DNA from: Caulobacter radicis
Lineage (GTDB): Bacteria; Pseudomonadota; Alphaproteobacteria; Caulobacterales; Caulobacteraceae
Direction: 5' to 3'
DNA length: 54,241 nt
NCBI RefSeq assembly: GCF_003094615.1
Contig: NZ_QDKO01000018.1
Coordinates: 1 to 54,241 of the forward strand
Shown: positions 16,187 to 25,974 of the stretch, in pieces
Layout of the letters: every line of letters begins with the position of its first letter
Position numbering within the stretch: the stretch's first letter is position 1
Program-made: the position numbers and the translations under genes
The notes under the pieces: generated by a model
What the model saw: the letters and a program-made list of their open reading frames with translations, nothing else
Told to the model about the DNA's origin: nothing
Databases searched by the model: none

Positions 16187-16675
16187 CTAGAACGCCCCGC
16201 CCTCGCGCAGGTTGATGCCGTATTCCAGATAGGCCTTCATCGCGGCCATCATGTGCATCCAGCCGCCGGCGTTGCCGTGCGAGGCTTTCAGGCCCTCGGG
16301 CGTGTGCGGCCAGCCGGACTCGCCGATCTTGACCATGGTGTTCGCGCCGTCGAGCGCCACGAAGGTCATCACCACCCGGGTGTCGGGATCGCCGGCGATC
16401 GCCGAGCCCCACTCCAGCACGATGCGCTCGGGGGCCGCGACCTCGCGCACCACCACCGGATAGCGCTCCTCGAACTCGGGGAACCGCCACAGCACGGTGG
16501 TTCCGGCGACCAGCGGGCCGCTGCCCTCGCGCAGGAAATAGCCGCTGAGCTTTTTCGGATCGACGACGGCGTCGAACACCTCGGCCGCGGGTTTGCGGAT
16601 CTTCAGCTGCACCTCGAAGGCCAGCGGGGTCTTGTCGGCCAGAGGGGCCTTGTTGAAATGAGCGTCGCTGGACAT
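16187..16675 (-). CDS. SRPBCC (AHSA1/START-like) domain protein
   Basis: The 162-residue product is an SRPBCC-fold protein, a hydrophobic-ligand-binding fold of varied use. It shows Lys-Pro-Ala-Ala-Glu-Val-Phe-Asp-Ala-Val-Val-Asp-Pro-Lys-Lys-Leu near the start, Glu-Arg-Ile-Val-Leu-Glu-Trp in the middle, and Gly-Gly-Trp-Met-His-Met-Met near the C terminus. It is divergent from an ArsR-family regulator. ArsR/AHSA1 pairs of this kind are common in bacteria, where the regulator usually controls the SRPBCC gene. I chose the ATG at 16675 as the start; the frame stays open to 16732 but would run into the regulator gene and operator. Confidence 0.9.
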   Translation of the reverse strand: MSSDAHFNKAPLADKTPLAFEVQLKIRKPAAEVFDAVVDPKKLSGYFLREGSGPLVAGTTVLWRFPEFEERYPVVVREVAAPERIVLEWGSAIAGDPDTRVVMTFVALDGANTMVKIGESGWPHTPEGLKASHGNAGGWMHMMAAMKAYLEYGINLREGGAF

Positions 16676-16687
16676 GGCGGTCCTCCC

Positions 16688-16725
16688 TTGGCGAACGCGG
16701 GCATGTAAGGTTATAATTCTATAAC
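16688..16725 (+). promoter_or_regulatory. Divergent promoter with palindromic operator for the ArsR/SRPBCC pair
   Basis: GTTATA-ATTC-TATAAC (16710-16725) is a 16-bp inverted repeat directly abutting the ArsR start codon. Its left half contains TATAAT (16712-16717), which pairs with TTGGCG (16688-16693) at an 18-base spacing to form a rightward promoter. Transcription would then begin at or next to the ATG, giving a leaderless message. A regulator bound to the palindrome would block this promoter. Confidence 0.65.
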
Positions 16726-17055
16726 ATGTCAAGCGCCGCCCAAGACGACCTGCTGTTCAAGGCCCTGGCCGATTCCCGGCGCCGCCAGATGCTGGACCTG
16801 ATGAAGGCCGCCCCGCGCACGACGGGAGCGCTGTGCGAGCACTTTGCCGGGACGCTCGACCGCTGCACCGTCATGCAGCACCTGGGCGTGCTGGAGCGGG
16901 CCGGACTGATCGTCGTGCGGCGCGAGGGCCGGGTGCGCTGGAATCACCTGGACGCCGGCCCCTTCCAGGACATCCACGACCGCTGGATCGGCCCCTACGC
17001 CCTGGCCGCCGCCGACCTGCTCAACCGCCTGAAACACGACCTGGAAGGCGCGTGA
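16726..17055 (+). CDS. ArsR-family winged-helix regulator
   Basis: The 109-residue product is a compact winged-helix protein. It has Phe-Lys-Ala-Leu-Ala-Asp-Ser-Arg-Arg-Arg-Gln-Met-Leu-Asp-Leu and the recognition-helix region Leu-Asp-Arg-Cys-Thr-Val-Met-Gln-His-Leu-Gly-Val-Leu-Glu-Arg-Ala-Gly-Leu-Ile. The wing reads Val-Arg-Arg-Glu-Gly-Arg-Val-Arg-Trp-Asn-His-Leu. The canonical ArsR metal motif (ELCVCDL) is absent, so a metal sensor is unlikely. It probably represses itself and the divergent SRPBCC gene through the palindrome that abuts its start. No Shine-Dalgarno sequence precedes the ATG, which agrees with a leaderless transcript. Confidence 0.92.
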   Translation: MSSAAQDDLLFKALADSRRRQMLDLMKAAPRTTGALCEHFAGTLDRCTVMQHLGVLERAGLIVVRREGRVRWNHLDAGPFQDIHDRWIGPYALAAADLLNRLKHDLEGA

Positions 17056-17115
17056 TTGCCGAACGCCGTTCGCCGGACTAGCCTCGCCGCCACAGATGGG
17101 GGGAGGAACCGGTCC

Positions 17116-17631
17116 ATGGCTATCGACCGCGGCGCGACGCGCCCCGTGCTGCTCGTCATCGCCGCCGCCACCCTGCTGGCCGGCACGCTGGACATCCTGG
17201 ACGCCTTCACCTTCTGGAGCGTGACCAAGGCCGTGCCGCCGCAGCGGATCCTGCAGTCGATCGCCAGCGGCCTGCTGGGCAAGGCGGCCTTCCAGGGCGG
17301 CAACGCCACGGCGGCCCTGGGGCTCTTCCTGCACTACTTCATCATGTCGGTGATGGCGGCGCTCTACGTGCTGGCCGCCCGGCGCATGCCCGTGCTGGTC
17401 CGCAGGCCGCTGCTGATGGGCCTGGCCTATGGCGCGGCGACCTATGGGGTCATGAACTATGTCGTGCTGCCGCTGAGCCACGTGGGTCCGGCCGCCGCCT
17501 TCGCCTGGCCGCGCTTCATCAACAACCTGGGGGCCCACCTGGTGCTGGTGGGCGCTCCCATCGCCCTGGTCGCCCGCTGGGGCCAGGGCCAGGCGGGACA
17601 AGGAACGATCAGCAAAGAAGAGGCGGCCTGA
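17116..17631 (+). CDS. Hypothetical integral membrane protein
   Basis: The 171-residue product has four hydrophobic segments (approximately residues 10-32, 68-92, 98-122 and 135-155) and no recognisable catalytic motif. Polar landmarks include Leu-Asp-Ile-Leu-Asp-Ala-Phe-Thr-Phe-Trp between helices and a C-terminal cytoplasmic tail. The ATG at 17116 was chosen for the GGGGGGAGGAACC ribosome-binding region just upstream. It lies 60 bases after the ArsR stop on the same strand and may be co-transcribed. Function unknown. Confidence 0.8.
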   Translation: MAIDRGATRPVLLVIAAATLLAGTLDILDAFTFWSVTKAVPPQRILQSIASGLLGKAAFQGGNATAALGLFLHYFIMSVMAALYVLAARRMPVLVRRPLLMGLAYGAATYGVMNYVVLPLSHVGPAAAFAWPRFINNLGAHLVLVGAPIALVARWGQGQAGQGTISKEEAA

Positions 17632-17641
17632 GCAGCCCCCC

Positions 17642-19081
17642 CTACGGCTCGAACAGGGCGAAGGAAGCGACCTTTCCGTCCGGCGCCAGGCGCAGCACAC
17701 AGATCAGCTTGGTGTGGCCCCAGTCGACCTCGTACAGGCTGGCCCGCAACCCCCCGATGTCGTCGCGCCGTAACTGGACAAAGCCCGTCGGCTCCCCCAG
17801 GCCGCCCAGGCTGCGGCCATAATCGGCCAGGACCGCGCCGCTGAGGTGGGCCGAAAGCTCTGGCGTCAGCCGCGACCGGTCGAGCCTTCCCGTCGCCAGC
17901 TGCGCCCGCAATCGCTTGGCGATGGCCAGCGCCTTCCTGTCGACCGGCCCGGCGGCGGCGGGGCCCTGGACCGGCGAGGTCTCGGCGGCCTCGACGCTGG
18001 CCGAAGCCAGTATCCCCTCGATCGCATCGGCGACCTGCTGGGGCGCGCCACCGAAATCGGCGTTGGCCAGCACTACGATCGCCGCGCCCTCGTCGAGATA
18101 GACCCGGTTCTCGGCCGCGAAACCGGAGGTGACGCCGTCGTGGCGGACGCGCCGCCGCTCCCCCGCCGTGTCGACATAGACGCCCAGGCCGTAGTCGGTG
18201 AGCGCCCCGTCGTTCAGCCGGGCCGGCGTGGTCAGCTGTGTCCAGGCGGCCGGCGACAGCACGCGGGCCTCCAGCATGGCCATGTCCCAGCGCGCCAGGT
18301 CCGAGGCCGTCATCGCCAGGCCGCCCGCCGCGAACTCCCACCCCTGCCCGACCGTCGGCGCGACGCGCGGCGGAGCCGTGGCGATGCGGGTGTAGGCGAC
18401 GGCGTCGCCACCCCCCAGCGGACGATCATTGACCGCCCCGGCGCCGGTCATGCCCAGGGGCGTGAAGATCTCGTCGCCCAGCAGGGCCGACAGCGACCGC
18501 CCGGAAGCCTGCTCCGCCGCCAGCCCCGCCACGACATAGCCGGTGTTGCTGTAGTCCCACCGCGCGCCGGGCGCGAAGTCCAGCCGCGCCCCGCCCCATC
18601 GCCGGGCGATCTCCGCCGGATCGACCGGGCGTCCGGCCTCGGCCGGCATGAAGTCGAGCATGAAGTAGCTGTTGTAGCCGGCGGTATGGTTCAGCGCCTG
18701 GCGCAACGTGATGCGGTCGGCGCCGGAAAGCCCGGCCACATGGGCGGCGGCCTTGTCGTCGAGCGACAGCCGCCCCTGATCGGCCAGCCGCAGCAGCGCC
18801 GCGGCCGTGAACTGCTTGGACACCGAGCCGATGTTGTAGCGCGCGTCCACATCAGCCGGCGTGGGCGGGTCGAGGCGCTTGAGGCCATAGGCCTTGGCGA
18901 AGACGAGGCGCCCGCCCCGCACCACGGCGATGGACAGCGAGGGCGTCGGGCTGTCGGCCAGCGCCTTGGCCGCGACGGCGTCGACCTGGGCGACCTCGGC
19001 CGGGCTCAACGGCTGGGCCGAGGCGGCCACGGCCCAGACGGCCGTCAATGCGGCCGCCAGCGGCCACAGGATCCTGATCAT
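17642..19081 (-). CDS. Serine hydrolase of the beta-lactamase / class C family
   Basis: A secreted penicillin-binding-protein-like serine hydrolase; the substrate may be a peptide, ester or cell-wall fragment. The 479-residue product has a cleavable signal ending Ala-Ser-Ala-Gln. The catalytic SxxK is Ser86-Val-Ser-Lys89, the second motif is Tyr177-Ser-Asn179, and a later His-Asp-Gly serves as the third. A C-terminal extension of about 110 residues after the catalytic domain (containing Gln-Leu-Arg-Arg-Asp-Asp-Ile) is common in this group. Its role as a true beta-lactamase is unlikely from context. It is convergent with the membrane protein gene and 71 bp downstream of tacA on the same strand. 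Confidence 0.92.
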   Translation of the reverse strand: MIRILWPLAAALTAVWAVAASAQPLSPAEVAQVDAVAAKALADSPTPSLSIAVVRGGRLVFAKAYGLKRLDPPTPADVDARYNIGSVSKQFTAAALLRLADQGRLSLDDKAAAHVAGLSGADRITLRQALNHTAGYNSYFMLDFMPAEAGRPVDPAEIARRWGGARLDFAPGARWDYSNTGYVVAGLAAEQASGRSLSALLGDEIFTPLGMTGAGAVNDRPLGGGDAVAYTRIATAPPRVAPTVGQGWEFAAGGLAMTASDLARWDMAMLEARVLSPAAWTQLTTPARLNDGALTDYGLGVYVDTAGERRRVRHDGVTSGFAAENRVYLDEGAAIVVLANADFGGAPQQVADAIEGILASASVEAAETSPVQGPAAAGPVDRKALAIAKRLRAQLATGRLDRSRLTPELSAHLSGAVLADYGRSLGGLGEPTGFVQLRRDDIGGLRASLYEVDWGHTKLICVLRLAPDGKVASFALFEP

Positions 19082-19152
19082 GCCCCCTCCACGCGATCAT
19101 GGAGGGACAGAAGATCAGTTTACGATCGTAAGTTCAACTGCCGGAAAGGCGC

Positions 19153-20616
<1,464 letters not shown>

Positions 20617-20726
20617 TGAAGGCCATCCACCAGAACCGGCCGCGCCCACGTGGAGAGCGACTCTTGTTGGTTCAGAGTGATACAGGCAGGGGGTAAACAC
20701 CGGCTTTCGGAGAGGTGTCGCAGACC

Positions 20727-20754
20727 TTAACAGTGAGCCTTAACAACGGTTTAC
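20727..20754 (-). promoter_or_regulatory. CtrA-like binding sites upstream of tacA
   Basis: TTAA-CAACGGT-TTAC (20740-20754) fits the CtrA consensus TTAA-N7-TTAA(C) except at one position. A further TTAAC half-site lies at 20727-20731, so CCTTAAC occurs twice in direct repeat. The sites are about 110-140 bp upstream of the tacA start. tacA is a known member of the CtrA regulon in C. crescentus. Confidence 0.6.
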
Positions 20755-20856
20755 GCTGTTGGTGGGATTGGGGCTGGATCGGACGCCCTTCCCTGCCCCA
20801 GTCGCGGCAAGGCTGTTCGTAGACACCGGCAAAGGTCCCAACGCCGCCCCAAGAAA

Positions 20857-21039
20857 CCCTCTCTCATGGAGAGAGGGAGGGGCCCGCGCCGCCAGGCGTG
20901 GGAGGGTGAGAGGATAGGCGAAGCCCCTGGACGATCTTGGCTCTGTTGCGGGCGATGTGCCGGCACGCCGGCTGAGGGTGTAACCACTCACCCTCCCATG
21001 CTTCGCATGGGCCCCTCCCTCTCTCTAAGAGAGAGGGTC
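20857..21039. repeat. Extragenic palindromic repeats, family B copies 2 and 3, in inverted orientation
   Basis: Copy 2 (20857-20914) reads CCTCTCTCATGGAGAGAGGG, then GGGCCCGCGCC...GGCG, then GGGAGGGTGAGAG. Copy 3 (20971-21039) reads the other way: GAGGGTGTAACCACTCACCC, CATGCTTCGCATG, GGCCCCTCCCTCTCTC, AGAGAGAGGG. Together they form a large inverted pair about 60 bases apart. Both match the element at 3010-3082. Confidence 0.75.
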
Positions 21040-21080
21040 AAAAAGATCGCCCCGGATGTCGGGTGACATCCGGGGCGATG
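21040..21080 (-). terminator. Strong terminator of the penicillin-binding protein gene
   Basis: A perfect 15-bp stem (ATCGCCCCGGATGTC / GACATCCGGGGCGAT) with a four-base loop is followed on the minus strand by CTTTTT. It lies 9-50 bases after the stop of the gene at 21089. Confidence 0.9.
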
Positions 21081-21088
21081 GGTCTTGT

Positions 21089-23062
21089 CTAGTAAGGCAG
21101 TTCCGGGGCCGTCTGGGCAGGCGGGGTTCCGGCGGGCGGCGGGGCCGCGCCCGGATCGGCGGTCGGGGTCTCGCCGTCGCCGAGGATGTCGCCGATCGGG
21201 TCCTCGGTCGGCGGCGGGGGCTCGGCCGTGCCGCCGGGGATCGGGGTGGCCTTCAGGCGCGGCAGGGCCGAGCTCATGAACACCTTCCAGATCTCGGCCG
21301 GCGGGCCGCCGCCGCTGACGCGCTTCATGGCGGTGTTGTCGTCCTTGCCGGTCCACACCGCGGCGACGAAGCCGCCCGTGTAGCCGACGAACCAGGCGTC
21401 CTTGTAGTCGCTGGTGGTGCCGGTCTTGCCGGCGATGTCGTAGCCGGCGACCTTGGCGCGACCGCCGGTGCCGCCGTTCACCACCTGGCGCATCATCTGG
21501 TTCATGTATTGCAGCGACGGCGAGCCGATCACCGAGGGGCGCGGCTGCCTGTCGACGCTGTGGTCGTAGAGGACCTTGCCCGAGGCGGTGCGGATGCGCT
21601 CGATGCCGTAGCCCTTGGCCAGGAAGCCGCCGTTGGCGAACGGGGCGTAGGCCTGGGCCATCTCCAGCGGGCTGACCTCGACGGCGCCCAGGGCCATCGA
21701 CGGGTCCAGCTGGATCTTGCTGGTGATGCCCAGGCGTCGGGCGGTGGCGGCCACGTTGCTGGTGCCGACCTCGTTGGCCAGGCGCGCGGCGACCGTGTTG
21801 ATCGACTGGGCCAGGGCCGTCTGCAGGGTCATGGGGCCCAGGAAGGTGTTGGTGTAGTTGCGCGGCTCCCAGTTGCCGATCTTCACCGGCTCGTCGACGA
21901 CCATGACGCTGGGATTGCGGCCCTGGTCCATGGCGGTGAGGTAGACGAACGGCTTGAAGGCCGAGCCGGCCTGGCGGCGGGCGCTGGTGGCGCGGTCGAA
22001 CTGGCTCTGGCCGTAGTCCTCGCCGCCGACATAGGCGCGGATGCGACCCTCGCCGTCGATGGCCACCAGGGCGGCCTGCTGGACGCCCTGCTTGAGGTGG
22101 CCCTCGACGCCCAGCTGCACGGCGCGCTCGGCCGCCACCTGGATCGGCAGGTCCAGCGTGGTCTCGACCACCAGGTCTTCCGTCGGTTCGCCGACCAGCG
22201 AGCGCACCTGGGCGTCGACATAGTCGGTGAAATACTGGGCGCGCTGGTTGGCCAGGGTGGCCGACACCTGCACCGGGGTCTTGAAGGCCTCGTCGCGCTG
22301 CTCGGGGGTGATGGCCTTGAGGCGCACCATCTCGTCGAGCACGACGGTGGCGCGGCGGGCGGCGCGCTCGCTGGCGCTGACCGGCGAGTAGCGGGCCGGG
22401 CCCTTCATCATGCCGGCCAGCAGGGCGGCCTCGCCGATGGTCAGGTCTTTCGCGGGCTTGTTGAAGTAGCGCTGCGAGGCGGCCTCGATGCCGTAGGCGC
22501 CGGCGCCGAAATAGACCCGGTTCATGTATAGGGCCAGGATCTGCTTCTTGCTGAACTTCAGCTCCAGCCAGACGGCCAGGATCAGCTCCTGGGCCTTGCG
22601 CTTGTAGTTCTGGGCCGGGCTGAGGAACAGGTTGCGGGCCAGCTGCTGGGTGATGGTCGAGCCGCCGCGCTGTGGGCCGCCGTCATGGGTGATGTTCCAG
22701 ATCAGCGAGCGGGCGATGCCCCACGGGTTGAACCCGAAGTGGTGGTAGAACTGCCGGTCCTCGATGGCGACGAAGGCGGCCGGCACGTATTCGGGCAGGG
22801 CGTCGATGTCGACCGGCGGCGCGTACTGACTGCCGCGCACGGCCAGGAGGGCGCCCGAGCGATCCAGGTAGTTGATCGAGGGCTGGCGGGTGACGTCGTA
22901 GAGCTTGGAGGTGTCGGGCAGGTCGCGCGCGAACACCGCGAAGAAGGTGACCACGAAGATCAGCCCCCACACGCCCAGAACCGTCGTCCAGTACAGCAGC
23001 GCCTGGAGGGGCGTGCGTTGAGTCTTCGCCGGCTTGTTTCCGCCGAAGGCGCCGTTAGCCAT
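21089..23062 (-). CDS. Class A penicillin-binding protein (PBP1A family)
   Basis: A bifunctional peptidoglycan synthase of the inner membrane. The 657-residue product has a single membrane helix (about 22-44). The GT51 glycosyltransferase domain has catalytic Glu101-Asp-Arg-Gln-Phe-Tyr-His-His and then Gly-Gly-Ser-Thr-Ile-Thr-Gln-Gln-Leu-Ala-Arg-Asn. The transpeptidase domain has Ser367-Ala-Phe-Lys370, Ser420-Ile-Asn422 and Lys546-Thr-Gly. All catalytic residues are intact. A Pro/Thr-rich tail of about 50 residues ends the protein. Caulobacter has several paralogues (Pbp1A, PbpC, PbpX, PbpY, PbpZ) and I cannot tell which one this is. It is monocistronic, with its own terminator. Confidence 0.96.
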   Translation of the reverse strand: MANGAFGGNKPAKTQRTPLQALLYWTTVLGVWGLIFVVTFFAVFARDLPDTSKLYDVTRQPSINYLDRSGALLAVRGSQYAPPVDIDALPEYVPAAFVAIEDRQFYHHFGFNPWGIARSLIWNITHDGGPQRGGSTITQQLARNLFLSPAQNYKRKAQELILAVWLELKFSKKQILALYMNRVYFGAGAYGIEAASQRYFNKPAKDLTIGEAALLAGMMKGPARYSPVSASERAARRATVVLDEMVRLKAITPEQRDEAFKTPVQVSATLANQRAQYFTDYVDAQVRSLVGEPTEDLVVETTLDLPIQVAAERAVQLGVEGHLKQGVQQAALVAIDGEGRIRAYVGGEDYGQSQFDRATSARRQAGSAFKPFVYLTAMDQGRNPSVMVVDEPVKIGNWEPRNYTNTFLGPMTLQTALAQSINTVAARLANEVGTSNVAATARRLGITSKIQLDPSMALGAVEVSPLEMAQAYAPFANGGFLAKGYGIERIRTASGKVLYDHSVDRQPRPSVIGSPSLQYMNQMMRQVVNGGTGGRAKVAGYDIAGKTGTTSDYKDAWFVGYTGGFVAAVWTGKDDNTAMKRVSGGGPPAEIWKVFMSSALPRLKATPIPGGTAEPPPPTEDPIGDILGDGETPTADPGAAPPPAGTPPAQTAPELPY

Positions 23063-23200
23063 CTGTAACCCTAGGTCTCGTTAGCCCCGCCCGCGTGGCG
23101 GTGTCATAGCTCACAGCGACCAAACACGCGATAGAATTGACGACAGGTGAACGCGGTTTAACCAAGCGGGGGAGAACCGGCCGGGGCGTGTCCCACAACC

Positions 23201-23397
23201 AGGAACCTCCCCCTGTGGGGGAGGCGATCGCGTCAGCGATCGGGTGGGGGGCGTTGGTGCGAAATCGGTCGGGGCTACGGAAGCTGAAAACGCCCCCCCT
23301 CCGGCCCTCCGGGCCACCTCCCCCAGAGGGGGAGGATCTAAAGCGCCAAGAGATGCTCCCCTCTGGGGGCTGTCGCGAAGCGACTGAGGCAGAGGAT
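23201..23397. repeat. Extragenic palindromic repeat cluster, family A copy 4
   Basis: Left hairpin CCTCCCCCTGTGGGGGAGG with CGATCGCGTCAGCGATCG, then GAAGCTGAAAACGCCCCCCC, a GGCCCTCCGGGCC hairpin and CCTCCCCCAGAGGGGGAGG. A third hairpin follows (CTCCCCTCTGGGGG with GTCGCGAAGCGAC). It has the same three-module order as the copy at 7026. It lies between the divergent penicillin-binding protein and recQ genes, so promoters must lie around or within it. Confidence 0.85.
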
Positions 23398-23456
23398 CTG
23401 CAAAATCCGCCGTTTCCGGCCTTGGCGCGGAGTCTCGCCCCTGCCAAAAGAGCGCC

Positions 23457-25304
23457 GTGTCCACCGCCCTCGCCTCCCCGCCCTCGCTCGACGCCGCGCG
23501 CGATGTCCTGCGCCGCACCTTCGGCCACCAGGACTTCCGCGGCCTGCAGGCGCAGGTGGTCGGCGAGCTGCTGGAAGGGCGCAGCGCCCTAGCGGTGCTG
23601 CCGACGGGCGGCGGCAAGAGCCTCTGCTACCAGATCCCCGCCCTGGTCCGCCCGGGCCTGGGTCTCGTCGTCTCGCCGCTGATCGCGCTGATGGCCGACC
23701 AGGTGGCGGGCCTGCAGCAGGCCGGCGTCGCCGCCGAGCGCCTGGACTCGAACACCCTGCCCGAGGAGCGCGCCGAGATCTGGCGGCGCATCGAGGCCGG
23801 GCAGCTGGATTTGCTCTACCTGTCGCCCGAAGGCCTGATGCAGGGCTGGATGCTGGAGCGGCTGTCGCGGCTTGACCTGTCGCTGGTCGCCGTCGACGAG
23901 GCCCACTGCGTCAGCCAGTGGGGCCACGACTTCCGGCCCGAATACCGGATGCTGGGCCGCATCGCCGAGGTGTTCCCCAACGTCCCGCGCCTGGCGGTGA
24001 CCGCCACGGCCGACGCCCGCACCCGCGACGACATTCGCATGGAGCTGCGCCTGCAGGGCGCGGCCGAGTTCGTCGACAGCTTCGCCCGCCCCGAGCTGGC
24101 GCTCAACGCCGAGCGCAAGCGCGGCAAGGGCCACGACCGGGTGATCGAGCTGGTCACCGAGCGGCCGGGCCGCGCCGGCGTCGTCTATGCCGGCAGCCGG
24201 GACTCGACCGAGAAGCTGGCCCAGATGCTGATCGACAACGGCGTGCCGGCCCTGGCCTATCACGCCGGCCTCGACAAGACCGTCCGCGCCCGCCGCCTCG
24301 AGCAGTTCCTCGAGGCCGACGAGGCGGTGATGGTGGCGACCATCGCCTTCGGCATGGGGGTCGACAAGCCCGACGTCCGCTTCGTGATCCACGCCGACCC
24401 GCCGGCCGCCATCGAGGCCTATTGGCAGGAGATCGGCCGCGCCGGGCGCGACGGCCAGCCGGCCGAGGGCATCACCCTCTACAGCAGCGCGGACCTCGCC
24501 TGGGCCGGCCGCCGCATCGACGCCCGCGAGGCCCCCGACGAGGTCAAGCAGGTGCAGAGCCGCAAGCTGCGGCAGTTCTACGCCATGCTGGAAGGCATGA
24601 CCTGCCGCGCCGCCGCCGTCCGCCGCTATTTCGGCGAGGAGGGCGTGGAGCGCTGCGGGACCTGCGACATCTGCATCTCGCCCCCCACCGGCGTCGACGC
24701 CACCCAGGCCGCCCAGAAGGCCCTGTCGGCCGCCCATCGCCTGGGCGGCCGGTTCGGGCGCGGCCGACTGATCGACCACCTGCTGGGCAAGACCAAGGAC
24801 GTCTCCCAGCAGGAAGGCCAGATGTCGACCTTCGGCATCGGCAAGGAATTCAGCCCTCAGGGCTGGCGCGACCTGCTCGACACCCTGGTGTTCGAGGGCC
24901 TGCTGCGCGAGGACCCCAACGACGGCCGCCCGCTGATCGGCCTGGGCGACGGCGAGGGCGTGCGCCAGGTCTATCGCGGCGAGCGGCAGGTTTCCCTGCG
25001 CCAGGCCCCGGGCGGCGAAGGGGGCAAGAGCGGCGGCAGCGGAGGAAAGAGCCTGCGCCGGCGCCAGGCCCTGACCGTGCCGCCGGGCGACCAGATGCTG
25101 TTCGAGGCCCTGCGCGCCTGGCGCAAGGACCAGGCCTCGGCCCAGCACGTACCACCCTACGTGATCTTCCACGACGCGACCCTGGCCGAGATCGCCGCCG
25201 CCCGCCCGCTGACCCTGGCGGCCCTGGGCAAGTCCGGCGGCGTGGGCCAGGGCAAGCTCGACCGCTATGGCGAGGCGGTGCTGAAGGTCGTCCGCGACAA
25301 CTAG
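23457..25304 (+). CDS. recQ: ATP-dependent DNA helicase RecQ
   Basis: A 3'-5' superfamily 2 helicase acting in recombination and fork repair. The 615-residue product has Walker A Leu-Pro-Thr-Gly-Gly-Gly-Lys-Ser (48-55), the DEAH box (147-150) and motif III Thr-Ala-Thr-Ala. Motif VI reads [10 protein letters not shown]. The zinc cluster is Cys383, Cys400, Cys403 and Cys406, followed by a winged-helix RQC region and a C-terminal HRDC domain (about 530-615). A Gly/Ser-rich linker of about 20 residues precedes the HRDC. The GTG start at 23457 gives the expected N terminus; its ribosome-binding site is weak. Likely single-gene unit. Confidence 0.95.
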   Translation: MSTALASPPSLDAARDVLRRTFGHQDFRGLQAQVVGELLEGRSALAVLPTGGGKSLCYQIPALVRPGLGLVVSPLIALMADQVAGLQQAGVAAERLDSNTLPEERAEIWRRIEAGQLDLLYLSPEGLMQGWMLERLSRLDLSLVAVDEAHCVSQWGHDFRPEYRMLGRIAEVFPNVPRLAVTATADARTRDDIRMELRLQGAAEFVDSFARPELALNAERKRGKGHDRVIELVTERPGRAGVVYAGSRDSTEKLAQMLIDNGVPALAYHAGLDKTVRARRLEQFLEADEAVMVATIAFGMGVDKPDVRFVIHADPPAAIEAYWQEIGRAGRDGQPAEGITLYSSADLAWAGRRIDAREAPDEVKQVQSRKLRQFYAMLEGMTCRAAAVRRYFGEEGVERCGTCDICISPPTGVDATQAAQKALSAAHRLGGRFGRGRLIDHLLGKTKDVSQQEGQMSTFGIGKEFSPQGWRDLLDTLVFEGLLREDPNDGRPLIGLGDGEGVRQVYRGERQVSLRQAPGGEGGKSGGSGGKSLRRRQALTVPPGDQMLFEALRAWRKDQASAQHVPPYVIFHDATLAEIAAARPLTLAALGKSGGVGQGKLDRYGEAVLKVVRDN

Positions 25305-25478
25305 CCGGAGCCCGGTCACTGGCGCCTGGCGGCGGGTTCGCGCAAAACGTGCGCGATCGCCTCTTGCCCGAACCAAACCGGCTCGCCAGGTGTTAGTCTC
25401 CAGACGCCTGGAGGCGCGCTCGCGTCGCGCCCCGGAACAGCCTTTTGGGAACACGCCCTTTCACACCGGGAGACGCCG

Positions 25479-25793
25479 ATGACCGACGCCACCATCAAGA
25501 CCGACCTCGCCGGCGACGCCAACGCAGCCAAGGCCGGCGCCAAGAAGACCGCCGCCAAGGCCACCGCCGCCGTTAAGAAGGCCGCGGCCACCATCGCCGA
25601 GACGACCGCCGAGAAGACCCAGGTCGCCCGCGAATACGTGCACGACAAGACCGACGCCGCCGTCGCCTGGTCCAAGCCCAAGGCCGAGGCCGCCCACAAG
25701 GCCGCCGAGGAGCACCCGCTGGCCCTGGCGCTGGGGACCTTCGTGGCCGGCGCGGTGTTCGGCTTCCTGCTGGCCCGCAACTTCGACCGCTAG
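25479..25793 (+). CDS. Small Ala/Lys-rich protein with a C-terminal membrane helix
   Basis: The 104-residue product has a long amphipathic helical region dominated by Ala, Lys and Thr (residues 15-75) and one C-terminal hydrophobic helix with Gly-x-x-x-Gly-like spacing (about 80-100), ending Arg-Asn-Phe-Asp-Arg. The layout resembles DUF883/ElaB-type stress-associated membrane proteins, but the similarity is structural only. A good ribosome-binding site (GGGAGACGCCG) precedes the ATG, and a terminator follows. Confidence 0.8.
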   Translation: MTDATIKTDLAGDANAAKAGAKKTAAKATAAVKKAAATIAETTAEKTQVAREYVHDKTDAAVAWSKPKAEAAHKAAEEHPLALALGTFVAGAVFGFLLARNFDR

Positions 25794-25835
25794 ACCCCGC
25801 GGGCGCGCCCCCGCGCCCTGAAGGCCTGAAACAGC

Positions 25836-25870
25836 AAACACCCGGCGGGTTCGTCCCGCCGGGTGTTTTC
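25836..25870 (+). terminator. Rho-independent terminator after the small Ala-rich gene
   Basis: AAACACCCGGCGGG pairs with CCCGCCGGGTGTTTT around a four-base loop (TTCG-type), followed by TTTTCGTTT. It lies about 45 bases after the stop at 25793. Confidence 0.88.
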
Positions 25871-25920
25871 GTTTGGGCCCTCGAGCTCTTCCCTCGTGAA
25901 ACGGGAGAGGAGCCAAAGGA

Positions 25921-25953
25921 AAGGGCGGCGCCGTTTCCGACGCCGCCCTCTTT
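25921..25953 (-). terminator. Probable terminator of the giant autotransporter gene
   Basis: GGGCGGCG (25923-25930) pairs with CGCCGCCC (25941-25948). On the minus strand the stem is followed by TTTCCTTT. It begins about 22 bases after the stop at 25975. Confidence 0.65.
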
Positions 25954-25974
25954 AGGTCAGTCCTTCGCCCTCGA

